A stretch of 12,524 nt of DNA from Helicobacter sp. (GTDB lineage: Bacteria; Campylobacterota; Campylobacteria; Campylobacterales; Helicobacteraceae): NCBI GenBank assembly GCA_029264655.1, contig JARHZY010000081.1, forward strand, positions 1 to 12,524, given 5' to 3'. The stretch's first letter is position 1; each line of letters opens with the position of its first letter. A program made the translations under genes and the position numbers. This document shows positions 1 through 6,761 of the stretch, piece after piece. The notes beneath the pieces were generated by a model, which saw only the letters and a program-made list of their open reading frames with translations, was not told where the DNA came from and did not search any database.

Positions 1-124
1 AGGTTTTGTAGGTTTTGTAGGTTTTGTAGGTTTTGTAGGTTTTGTAGGTTTTGTAGGTTTTGTAGGTTTTGTAGGTTTTGTAGGTTTTGTAGGTTTTGTA
101 GGTTTTGTAGGTTTTGTAGGTTTT
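1..124. repeat. 9-bp tandem repeat, unit AGGTTTTGT, 13 perfect copies plus a 7-base partial copy
   Basis: Thirteen identical head-to-tail copies of AGGTTTTGT fill positions 1-117, followed by AGGTTTT before the array decays into AT-rich sequence. The array touches the left edge, so its true length is unknown. On the minus strand all three frames of the repeat are open, but no usable start codon precedes it and stops block each frame within about 60 bases. On the plus strand two frames are open: one would give a Gly-Phe-Val tail ending at TAA 125-127, the other an Arg-Phe-Cys tail ending at 202-204. The third frame has a TAG in every unit. With no sequence to the left, I cannot tell an intergenic array from the 3' end of a plus-strand gene. 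Perfect copies imply recent expansion or ongoing length variation. Confidence 0.97.
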
Positions 125-237
125 TAAGATTAGTTTTTTATTATTTATTTTTATATATTTGTGCTTTATTGTCTGTTATTATGGGCTTTCAATATGCTAT
201 ATAACTATATCACACTTCTTTTAAAAAGCAAAATTGT

Positions 238-846
238 TTATGTGTTTTCATAATGTGTCAGTAGAACTTGCAAAAAAGATTCTATGTTATGTTGCAATGT
301 CTTTAAATCTTTGGTATTTTCAATTACGAAATCACTCTTTAGCTTTTTTATCTCAATATCAATTTGTGAATCTACGCGTTTTATTGCTTCATCTATGCTG
401 AAATGGTTGCGTTCTTGTATTCTTTTTATTTGTGTGTCTCTTGGGGCATAAACACAAATGACAAAACGCGATGGGTATTTATATTGGCTTTCAAAATATA
501 AGGGAATATCTACAAAAAAAGGACTTTGTTTTTCTTCTAAAAGCATGCATGCTTGTGTAATATCATGTTGGATAATTGGATGTAAAATTGTTTCTAATTG
601 TGCTTTTTTTGTAGAATCTTGGAAGACTATATTGCCTAATTTTGCACGATTGATATATATTTCTTTTCCATTAGATTCTAAAATACTATCACCAAATTGT
701 GCTACAACAATATCTTGTGATGTTTTTAAAGCTTTATGAGCAATTTCATCAGCATCAATGATTTTAAAGCCATGAAGTGCTAGGAGTCTTGCGGTTGTGC
801 TTTTCCCACAACCTATACCCCCTGTAAGTATATTTGCATAATGCAT
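238..846 (-). CDS. coaE: Dephospho-CoA kinase
   Basis: CoaE phosphorylates the 3'-hydroxyl of the dephospho-CoA ribose with ATP, the last step of coenzyme A synthesis, in the cytoplasm. The 202-residue protein has the usual family length. It opens with a P-loop (GGIGCGKST, residues 9-17) and the DAD motif near residues 31-33 that belongs to the CoA-substrate side of this family. The lid region is rich in Arg and Lys (around KRIQERN). The ATG is preceded by AAAGGA at a good distance. The gene begins 13 bp after the histidine kinase ends, so it is probably the last gene of the response regulator-kinase-coaE transcript. I see no strong intrinsic terminator after it. The linkage to a two-component system is unusual but need not be functional. 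Confidence 0.95.
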   Translation of the reverse strand: MHYANILTGGIGCGKSTTARLLALHGFKIIDADEIAHKALKTSQDIVVAQFGDSILESNGKEIYINRAKLGNIVFQDSTKKAQLETILHPIIQHDITQACMLLEEKQSPFFVDIPLYFESQYKYPSRFVICVYAPRDTQIKRIQERNHFSIDEAIKRVDSQIDIEIKKLKSDFVIENTKDLKTLQHNIESFLQVLLTHYENT

Positions 847-859
847 GTTATTCCTTTAT

Positions 860-1849
860 TTATATGTGAAAATGGACACATAGCCCTTCTTTTTTTGTGC
901 GTTTTGTAAAAAATTCTACTTGTGTGTTATGAATCTTTGCAATCTCTTTGACAATAAAAAGCCCAAGTCCTAGTGAATGGTTATTGTGTTTTGCACCACT
1001 ACTTTGATAATATTTTTTTGTAAGATTTGGTAAATCGTGTTTTGATACACCATCACCATCATCAATAATGGCAATATAATGCTCTTCAATTTGCACAATA
1101 ACTTGTGTATGGGCGTATTTGAGTGCATTATAGATAAGATTATTTAAAACTTGTTCTATTAAGATTCTATCTGCGAATATAAAACGGCTTTTGCCTTCTA
1201 ATATAATCTTTTTATCTTGATATACCGCTTTTAAAAGATAGTTATGGAATCCTTCAATAACTTCTTCACAAAGTGATAAAATATCAAAATGTTCCATTTT
1301 CACTATAATAACATTATGTTCTAAGCTTTCACTCAAAGCCAATTTATTTAAAAGTGCATTAATTTTTTTACTATATACCATAATGCGGTGTATCAGTTTA
1401 TCATGCATATCTTGTCGCATTTCTTTGTGAATCATAATGGTTTCAATACTTGCTTGGATAATGCTTAATGGATTTTTAATCTCATGTGATATGCTTGCTA
1501 GAAGTTGTGTGTTTTGTAGATTTTTTTCATGTAGTTTTCTTGTGCGTTTTTGGATTCTTTGTTGTTGTTTTTGCATAGCTTCACTTAAGGCTTTTAGCTC
1601 ATTTACATAAGGATTTTTCTCTTTTTTTAATGTTTTAATATTAATATTTTGAAATTGTTTTTGTGTTAAAGCTTTTAATGCATTTTTTGTAGATTCTGTA
1701 AGATATTGTTCTTTTTCGTGTTTATTGTGGCGTAAAAATGTTGCACATGTAACAAGTAAACCAAGTGTATTGCATATGATGGCGATGCTTGTAAAATCAA
1801 ATAAAAGTGCTATCGTTGCTGTTGCAAAGAAGATGCCACAAATTAACAT
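860..1849 (-). CDS. Membrane histidine kinase with a minimal sensor region
   Basis: Sensor kinase of a two-component system, 329 residues. Two hydrophobic segments at about residues 3-18 and 21-39 are joined by only a few polar residues (FDFT), so there is essentially no periplasmic sensor domain. A charged, probably coiled-coil linker follows (about 40-112). The HisKA H-box SHEIKNP puts the phosphorylated histidine at His122. The ATPase domain shows the N-box (NNLIYNALKYAH, about 236-247), the D-box (DDGDG, about 263-267) and the glycine-rich G-box (SLGLGLFIV, about 292-300). All catalytic elements look intact. Its ATG overlaps the regulator's stop by 7 bases, and an AAGG site lies inside the regulator's 3' end, so translation is probably coupled. 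I cannot assign it to a named system such as ArsS, CrdS or CprS. Confidence 0.93.
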   Translation of the reverse strand: MLICGIFFATATIALLFDFTSIAIICNTLGLLVTCATFLRHNKHEKEQYLTESTKNALKALTQKQFQNINIKTLKKEKNPYVNELKALSEAMQKQQQRIQKRTRKLHEKNLQNTQLLASISHEIKNPLSIIQASIETIMIHKEMRQDMHDKLIHRIMVYSKKINALLNKLALSESLEHNVIIVKMEHFDILSLCEEVIEGFHNYLLKAVYQDKKIILEGKSRFIFADRILIEQVLNNLIYNALKYAHTQVIVQIEEHYIAIIDDGDGVSKHDLPNLTKKYYQSSGAKHNNHSLGLGLFIVKEIAKIHNTQVEFFTKRTKKEGLCVHFHI

Positions 1850-2526
1850 AATTTATAACCTTCATTACGCACAGATTTTATTTTTACCTCTTTTGTTTCT
1901 TTTTCAATTTTTTTACGCAGTCTTTTTATCCCGACATTAACACTATTTTCATGATACCCATCTTTATTACCCCAAGCATGTTCAAGTAAAAAATCACGAC
2001 TTAATGCCTTGCCTGCATGCTGCATAAAACATTGCATAATGCGTGTTTCAAGTGGGCTTAGTTGGATATTAATATCTTCTATTGAAAGCTCTTTTGCATT
2101 TACTTCAAGTGTGATATTTTTATATTTTAGCACAGAACGTATATCATTTTTTTTGTATCGGCGTAAAACCGCTTGTATCCGTGCGACAAGCTCATCAAAA
2201 TTAAAAGGCTTTGTTACATAATCATCTGCATAGTGTAAGCCCTCTACTCGCTCCATAGGGAGAGACATGGCACTCACAATGATAAAAGGTATATCATACC
2301 CCAAATCTTTTACCTCTTTGATAAAATCAAGTCCATCTTCAACAATCAGATTCCTATCAAGCAAAATGAGTGCAATATGTTCTTTTTTTAAAAATCTTTT
2401 TGCCATAGCTGTATTTAAGCAACCAACTACTTCATATCCGCTTGTATTTAACGCTGTATTAAGATTAAGTTCAATTAAATCAAGCAAATCTTCTTCATCA
2501 TCAATACACAAAATAATTTCATTCAT
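1843..2526 (-). CDS. OmpR/PhoB-family response regulator
   Basis: Two-domain transcriptional regulator, 227 residues. The receiver domain (about 1-122) has the acidic pocket Asp9-Asp10-Glu11, the phospho-acceptor Asp57 in LLDRNL, the switch serine near Ser85 and Lys106 in the TKPF motif. The C-terminal winged-helix DNA-binding domain (about 130-227) has the typical LSPLETRIM start and ends in SVRNEGYKL, the usual OmpR-family signature. All key residues are present. The start is supported by AAGGA a few bases upstream of the ATG. It is the first gene of the regulator-kinase-coaE operon, and its partner kinase overlaps its stop. Target genes are unknown. The neighbouring radical SAM and TolC-type genes are possible targets by proximity only. 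Confidence 0.95.
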   Translation of the reverse strand: MNEIILCIDDEEDLLDLIELNLNTALNTSGYEVVGCLNTAMAKRFLKKEHIALILLDRNLIVEDGLDFIKEVKDLGYDIPFIIVSAMSLPMERVEGLHYADDYVTKPFNFDELVARIQAVLRRYKKNDIRSVLKYKNITLEVNAKELSIEDINIQLSPLETRIMQCFMQHAGKALSRDFLLEHAWGNKDGYHENSVNVGIKRLRKKIEKETKEVKIKSVRNEGYKLC

Positions 2527-2548
2527 TGCTTATCCTTGTTTTAGTTAT

Positions 2549-2556
2549 ATTTTATA
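2549..2556 (-). promoter_or_regulatory. Candidate -10 box of the response regulator operon
   Basis: On the minus strand the sequence TATAAAAT lies here, about 23 bases before the regulator ATG, giving a short leader that still contains the AAGGA site. No clear -35 hexamer is visible, which is normal for Helicobacter housekeeping promoters. The region is AT-rich, so chance matches are likely. A longer AT stretch at 2581-2606 offers alternatives. Confidence 0.35.
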
Positions 2557-2752
2557 GGGAAGCATTTTATCTTTTTTTCGATAATATATAAAAAATATAA
2601 AAAAGATGTGCGAGAGTTTTGCTATTGTTGTATGCAAAATAATTATAGTTTTATGTTGTATTAGATCTGATTGGTAGTTTATAGTTTCATTAAATGGTTT
2701 TTATGTGATAATTTTCGCTTTATCGAATCGTTACAATTTAGTATTCACGTTA

Positions 2753-3760
2753 TTATAAATCAATTTCATAATAACAATATTGACATGCATCATATTTTGG
2801 AGTATTTGTCATTAAATTCTTGCGGAGAGCTATAAATTTATCATTCATAAATAATGAAAATAAGTCCTCTTGATTAATATCCCCTAAAATAAGATTTTTA
2901 TGTGCTTCAATATCACTTCTCGTGTTGCAGCATGGCATAACGAGCCCATTATAATCAATAAAGATTTCGCGTAATGGATAATAACAAGGAGCATTTCTTT
3001 TCTTTTTTGTTATTTTTTCATCAGTAATAGTTCCGCCCCTATCACTACCTACAAGCCTTGGATTCCATGTTCGATACATAATATGCATACCATTATAAAT
3101 AAATCGGATTGCATATTGTCGTTCTGTATTCATAATTTCTTCATATTCTAATTGCAATTTGTTTGCCATTTTATTCATAGCTGGCTTGATAATTTTATCG
3201 ACATCAAATTCTTTATTCTTATCAAAATAATATGACATAGTCATTTGAGTTATACCGGCTTCTTGTAAAGAATCTAAGTAGTTTCTGTCCAGATAATCAC
3301 CATTAGTGAAAATACTCAAGACAGCATTAGGCAAAGCTTCTCTTGCTTGTCTTATTCTCTTTAAAATTAAATCTTTATGGGCAAGTGGTTCATTGAATCT
3401 ATGAAAGTTTAGCATACCATTATATGAAATTTCTGCGAGATTTTGAATTATTTTTAAATAAGTATTTTCTGACAACTCAACATTATTAGAATATCTATCT
3501 ACAAGAGAATTTGGACAAAACCAACATTTTCTATTGCAAAATGATGCAATTTCTATTTCGATTAATCTAACATTTTGTTTCAAGATTTGTTTCTGCAATT
3601 CTCTATCGTCTGTATGTGTTACCAGCTGTGCGTATTGCTTAAGTATAATATTTCTTGATTCTTGCATTGTGCGAAAAAGTGAATTTCTAAAATTATGTCG
3701 CCATTTTTTAATAGGTATCCATCGTGATGCTTTTTTGATAGTTTGGTATGCTGTATCCAT
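2753..3760 (-). CDS. Radical SAM protein with a C-terminal SPASM-type cysteine domain
   Basis: Radical S-adenosylmethionine enzyme, 335 residues. The CxxxCxxC cluster motif is Cys75, Cys79, Cys82 (CNRKCWFC), which should bind the [4Fe-4S] cluster that cleaves SAM. The radical SAM barrel spans roughly 65-230. A C-terminal cysteine set (Cys259, Cys277, Cys278, Cys326, Cys329) fits a SPASM or twitch domain carrying an auxiliary iron-sulfur cluster. SPASM enzymes modify peptides, proteins or sugars; the substrate here cannot be read from the sequence. The N-terminus (IPIKKWRHNFR) resembles a basic motif I recall at the start of many epsilonproteobacterial LPS or capsule transferases, which hints at surface glycan work, but this is inference. 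The start is supported by AAGGG six bases upstream. The gene stands alone, transcribed from a poly-T spacer promoter. Confidence 0.9.
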   Translation of the reverse strand: MDTAYQTIKKASRWIPIKKWRHNFRNSLFRTMQESRNIILKQYAQLVTHTDDRELQKQILKQNVRLIEIEIASFCNRKCWFCPNSLVDRYSNNVELSENTYLKIIQNLAEISYNGMLNFHRFNEPLAHKDLILKRIRQAREALPNAVLSIFTNGDYLDRNYLDSLQEAGITQMTMSYYFDKNKEFDVDKIIKPAMNKMANKLQLEYEEIMNTERQYAIRFIYNGMHIMYRTWNPRLVGSDRGGTITDEKITKKKRNAPCYYPLREIFIDYNGLVMPCCNTRSDIEAHKNLILGDINQEDLFSLFMNDKFIALRKNLMTNTPKYDACQYCYYEIDL

Positions 3761-3794
3761 ATATTGCCCTTATTGTTAAAAAATATTGGTGGGG

Positions 3795-3824
3795 ATTTTA
3801 CAAAAAAAAAAAAAAACAAGTCAA
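3795..3824 (-). promoter_or_regulatory. Promoter with a T15 tract as spacer, upstream of the radical SAM gene
   Basis: Read on the minus strand: TTGACT (3824-3819, five of six matches to the -35 consensus), then an 18-base spacer made of TG, fifteen T and G, then TAAAAT (3800-3795, five of six matches to TATAAT). A start about 6-8 bases downstream, near 3787-3790, gives a leader of roughly 28 bases with AAGGG placed correctly before the ATG at 3760. Because the homopolymer makes up nearly all of the spacer, gain or loss of one T changes the -35/-10 distance directly. Known parallels are Bordetella fim and Neisseria opc and porA (poly-C or poly-G spacers) and T-tract control of Helicobacter pylori sabA. 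Promoter activity here is predicted, not shown. Confidence 0.65.
3802..3816. repeat. Homopolymer tract, A15 on the plus strand (T15 on the minus strand)
   Basis: Fifteen uninterrupted A on the plus strand, the longest homopolymer in the window. It is non-coding for the radical SAM gene: an in-frame stop lies between it and that gene's ATG, and a good ribosome binding site sits downstream of the tract. Tracts of this length are usually unstable in Helicobacter. Confidence 0.95.
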
Positions 3825-3890
3825 TATGTTTAATAATAATGAGCAATTACATAGCAAAATATCCATATTTTGTTTAATTGTGTAAAAGAG

Positions 3891-3896
3891 TATAAT
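3891..3896 (+). promoter_or_regulatory. -10 box of the TolC-family gene
   Basis: Perfect TATAAT, 100 bases upstream of the GTG start. Transcription would begin near 3903, leaving a leader of about 94 bases. It is divergent from the radical SAM promoter, with about 70 bases between the two. No convincing -35 hexamer is seen. Confidence 0.55.
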
Positions 3897-3996
3897 CTGA
3901 TTGAATAAAACTCAAAGCTATAACAAGATTTATTTACTTTCAAGGAATAAAATATCAATTTTAATTGCGTATGCAAATAGTTTAAAGGAGTTTTAT

Positions 3997-5361
3997 GTGC
4001 TACAAAGATTTTTAATCACTTTATGTTGTATATTTGCTATGTGTGCGTATTCTTTAGAATCTATGCATGATGAGAGTTTATATCCAACAACACAAAGCAA
4101 TAATATAAAAGATAATTTATCTATAGATTTACATCTAGAGAATGTATTACGCAATGATACTAGTGGTGTAACACTGAAAGAATTATTGCGGAGTGCAAAT
4201 AACAATTATGCTATCCAAGCCCAAGATTTACTAGCACAACAAGCAAATAAAGACCATTTAGTCCAAATTATGGCACTTATCCCAACACTAGACACAAAAT
4301 ATAACTTTAATCATGTTAGTGCAAGTGTGCCTATGAGCTACAATGCACAAAATGCACAATTAGCTTTTAATATGAAATTTGATTATGCAGATTATAATGC
4401 TATCAGAGAAAAGAGTGCTACAGCCACAAAGACTACCTATGATAGTAAATATACAAAACAAAGCATTTATTTACAAGTTGTGCAACAATATTATACTTAT
4501 TTTAGCAATGAATCAAAATTTTTGACATTGCAACAAAAACTTGAGCAAATAAACTCTGATGTAGATAGAGTGCAAAAACTTTATAATCAAGGTTTAAAGA
4601 CAATAGCAGATTTAGAGTCCTTAAAATCATCTGCAGCACTAACACAATATCAAATTGATGATGCAAGACTTGCCGTAGAACAAAGCAAACTTATGCTTGA
4701 GTATCTTACAAATACCAAAATTAGTGCATTAAAGCGTATTAAGATTGAAGCCCCAAGCTATAAATTGCAAGATAGAAATGATGTGAAATCACTTGAATAC
4801 CAAATCCAAGCACAAAAATATCTTAATAGGCAGTTACATTATTTTCCTGTGTTAAATATACAAGATTCCTATACCTATAATATTCAAATTCCAGCGTTCG
4901 CAAAAGATTTAATGGCAAGCGGAGTGCCACCAAGCATACTTGCACAATTTGCCGACCATCAAAATACATTTAGTGTTGTTGTGAGTTATGCTTTATTTGC
5001 AAAGATTGGACAAAGTATGCAAAAACAATCTTTTCGTTTAGCCCAGCTTGCAACTGAAAAGAATCTTGCTTATAAAAAAAGTGAACAAAAAAAAGATGAA
5101 GAGCTTTATCGTAAAGCAATTGAAGTAGCACAAAATCAAATTAAAAGTGCAAAGGCAAGCCTTACTTCTGCTAATCTCTCCTATGAAAATATGAAAAAAC
5201 GTTATGATGCTAATCTTGTTACTTTTACAGAATATTTGCAGGCATTAAGCACAAAATATGATGCAGAATCTACTTTTATCCAAGCACTTAATAATTATGA
5301 AATTCAAAAAGCAAATTATATCTTTTATAGTGGGCAGAATATAGAGCAATATATCAATTAA
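3997..5361 (+). CDS. TolC-family outer membrane efflux/secretion channel protein
   Basis: Predicted outer membrane channel of the OEP/TolC family, 454 residues, which would form a trimer with a long periplasmic helical barrel and work with an inner-membrane pump and adaptor. A signal peptide is visible (MLQRFLITLCCIFAMCAYS, likely cleaved after Ser19), followed by two homologous halves of long amphipathic helices, such as the LEQINSDVDRVQKLYNQG stretch and a similar heptad-rich segment near the C-terminus. I chose GTG at 3997 because AAAGGAG lies six bases upstream and the signal peptide then starts correctly. The frame continues back to a TTG at 3901, but that lies at the predicted transcription start. 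An out-of-frame ATG at 3995 overlaps the GTG and stops after six codons. No adaptor or pump gene is adjacent, so its partners must be encoded elsewhere. Confidence 0.88.
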   Translation: MLQRFLITLCCIFAMCAYSLESMHDESLYPTTQSNNIKDNLSIDLHLENVLRNDTSGVTLKELLRSANNNYAIQAQDLLAQQANKDHLVQIMALIPTLDTKYNFNHVSASVPMSYNAQNAQLAFNMKFDYADYNAIREKSATATKTTYDSKYTKQSIYLQVVQQYYTYFSNESKFLTLQQKLEQINSDVDRVQKLYNQGLKTIADLESLKSSAALTQYQIDDARLAVEQSKLMLEYLTNTKISALKRIKIEAPSYKLQDRNDVKSLEYQIQAQKYLNRQLHYFPVLNIQDSYTYNIQIPAFAKDLMASGVPPSILAQFADHQNTFSVVVSYALFAKIGQSMQKQSFRLAQLATEKNLAYKKSEQKKDEELYRKAIEVAQNQIKSAKASLTSANLSYENMKKRYDANLVTFTEYLQALSTKYDAESTFIQALNNYEIQKANYIFYSGQNIEQYIN

Positions 5362-5388
5362 AATAGATTATATGAGCTATATATTCAA

Positions 5389-6735
5389 TTATTTTGATTG
5401 TGTGCATAGAGATTGTATCCATGTGAAGCCTTGTTGTGTTTTGCCATAGTCTTGTTGTAGGCAGAATTGGAAGCTTTGTTGTTCTAATAGTTGTTTGTAA
5501 ATGCGTTCATACATAAAGGGATATTGTTGCTTTTTGTGGTAGAGATATTCTATTTGGGTATGGTATTTATTTTCTTCATGTTCTAAGAATTGATAATATT
5601 GGTATTTATTGTAGTAAAAATATCCAAAATAGACAATGAATACACATAATATGCAACTGATTAGCATTTTTAATCGCGAACGCATATTATAAAATGTTTG
5701 TGGATAAAAATTAATATATGCTGGTTTTGTGCGTATGTGGTGTAATGCAAGTATATGGAAGCAGTCATGTAGGGACATATTAAACAATGTGGTTATATCT
5801 GTAAAATCACAAAGTAAGTCTGGTTTGCCACTAAAATCACAATAAAAAATTGTCCCAAAGTCTTGGATAAGCCCATAATGGTTTTGCAATGCTTCATTGC
5901 GTTCTAATATTACGCTAACTGCTAACATACCATTACTATAATGGCAAAGGGCATGTTTGTGTTTATCCTGAAAAATAATGGTATAATGTTGTAGTGTGGG
6001 ATAGAAATCATATAATCCGCAACATAATTCCAATGGATTGAGATATAGAATCTTGCCTGCATATTTTGTTGCATAATCTTGCAATATAGTTTGTGCAACA
6101 CAAAAAATTTGAAAAGTAAAATGAGTTGGTGTTTGGTGTTGTAAAAAATAGCGGTATTCATAGTTGTGTGGGATAAGCCCTTGATTTTGTGCATGTAATG
6201 GCACGATAGAATCAAAGACATTGTTTTGTTGTAATTGTTGCTTTTCAATATTAATTTGTGTGCTTATAAGATAATCTAGTGGCAGCACGCCATAATAATA
6301 ATGTGTGCTAGGTATATGGTATAATAGCTGTGCAAGTCTGTGTGCTTTTGTTTCTTTAGTGTAGTATTGTTGCAATGTTATATATGAGTAATGCATATAT
6401 GGTTGGTATTCTATATTATAGGTATATAGCAATTCTGATGTTGTATCAAGTGGCGTAAGAGCTTGCTTGGTTTGGCTAGGTAATACATTTAGATTAGAAT
6501 CGCACACTAGAGATTGCGTATTGTTGTCTAGTGGTATTGCATGGAATGTATCCATGCTGTGAGTTTGTGTTGTGGTGTTTGTATGGTTGTCTTGTATTGT
6601 AGTTTTATTATAGGAATGGTGTTTTTTATTGCCAATAGTATGGTATAAATCTATGTATGTGTAGGTGCGGATTGAAGCATGCCAAAAATCTCTTAAGGCA
6701 ATATATTTGCGTATAAGCACAACCCATATTTGCAT
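5389..6735 (-). CDS. Unrecognised single-pass membrane protein with PilM/GspL-like and PilN-like layout
   Basis: I do not recognise this 448-residue protein by sequence. It has a large N-terminal part (1-355) without a signal peptide, one transmembrane segment at about 357-376, and a C-terminal part (377-448) beginning with a likely coiled coil. The segment around 251-275 (TIIFQDKHKHALCHYSNG) alternates like a degenerate actin-fold strand pair. The segment INFYPQTFYNMRSRLKM just before the membrane helix recalls the INLLP-R-R junction of PilN and GspL proteins. This suggests a cytoplasmic PilM/GspL-like domain fused to a PilN-like anchor, perhaps for type II/IV-type DNA uptake or secretion; that is inference only. 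Residues 35-100 are low complexity (Thr, Asn, His), and Tyr and Gln are abundant throughout. The ATG follows GGAA by seven bases. It lies 26 bp after the SDR gene and is probably co-transcribed with it. Confidence 0.75.
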   Translation of the reverse strand: MQIWVVLIRKYIALRDFWHASIRTYTYIDLYHTIGNKKHHSYNKTTIQDNHTNTTTQTHSMDTFHAIPLDNNTQSLVCDSNLNVLPSQTKQALTPLDTTSELLYTYNIEYQPYMHYSYITLQQYYTKETKAHRLAQLLYHIPSTHYYYGVLPLDYLISTQINIEKQQLQQNNVFDSIVPLHAQNQGLIPHNYEYRYFLQHQTPTHFTFQIFCVAQTILQDYATKYAGKILYLNPLELCCGLYDFYPTLQHYTIIFQDKHKHALCHYSNGMLAVSVILERNEALQNHYGLIQDFGTIFYCDFSGKPDLLCDFTDITTLFNMSLHDCFHILALHHIRTKPAYINFYPQTFYNMRSRLKMLISCILCVFIVYFGYFYYNKYQYYQFLEHEENKYHTQIEYLYHKKQQYPFMYERIYKQLLEQQSFQFCLQQDYGKTQQGFTWIQSLCTQSK

Positions 6736-6761
6736 ACATGTGTTCCATTATAGTTGGTATC

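Noticed and set aside
1..201. Minus-strand coding region across the 9-bp repeat (Thr-Lys-Pro, Gln-Asn-Leu or Lys-Thr-Tyr repeats)
   Set aside because: No ATG, GTG or TTG start in frame was found between the coaE end and the array, and stops at 126-124, 140-138 and 178-176 close the three frames before the array.
3619..3846. Minus-strand frame of 75 codons with a run of five Phe encoded by the T15 tract, overlapping the start of the radical SAM gene
   Set aside because: It overlaps the radical SAM gene out of frame, has no family features, and the tract fits much better as promoter spacer. Changing the tract length could not fuse it to the radical SAM frame because an in-frame TAA (3770-3772) lies before that ATG.
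3901..3996. Longer TolC-type protein starting at TTG 3901
   Set aside because: The TTG sits at the predicted transcription start, has no ribosome site, and would place 32 polar residues before the signal peptide. GTG 3997 has AAAGGAG at ideal spacing.
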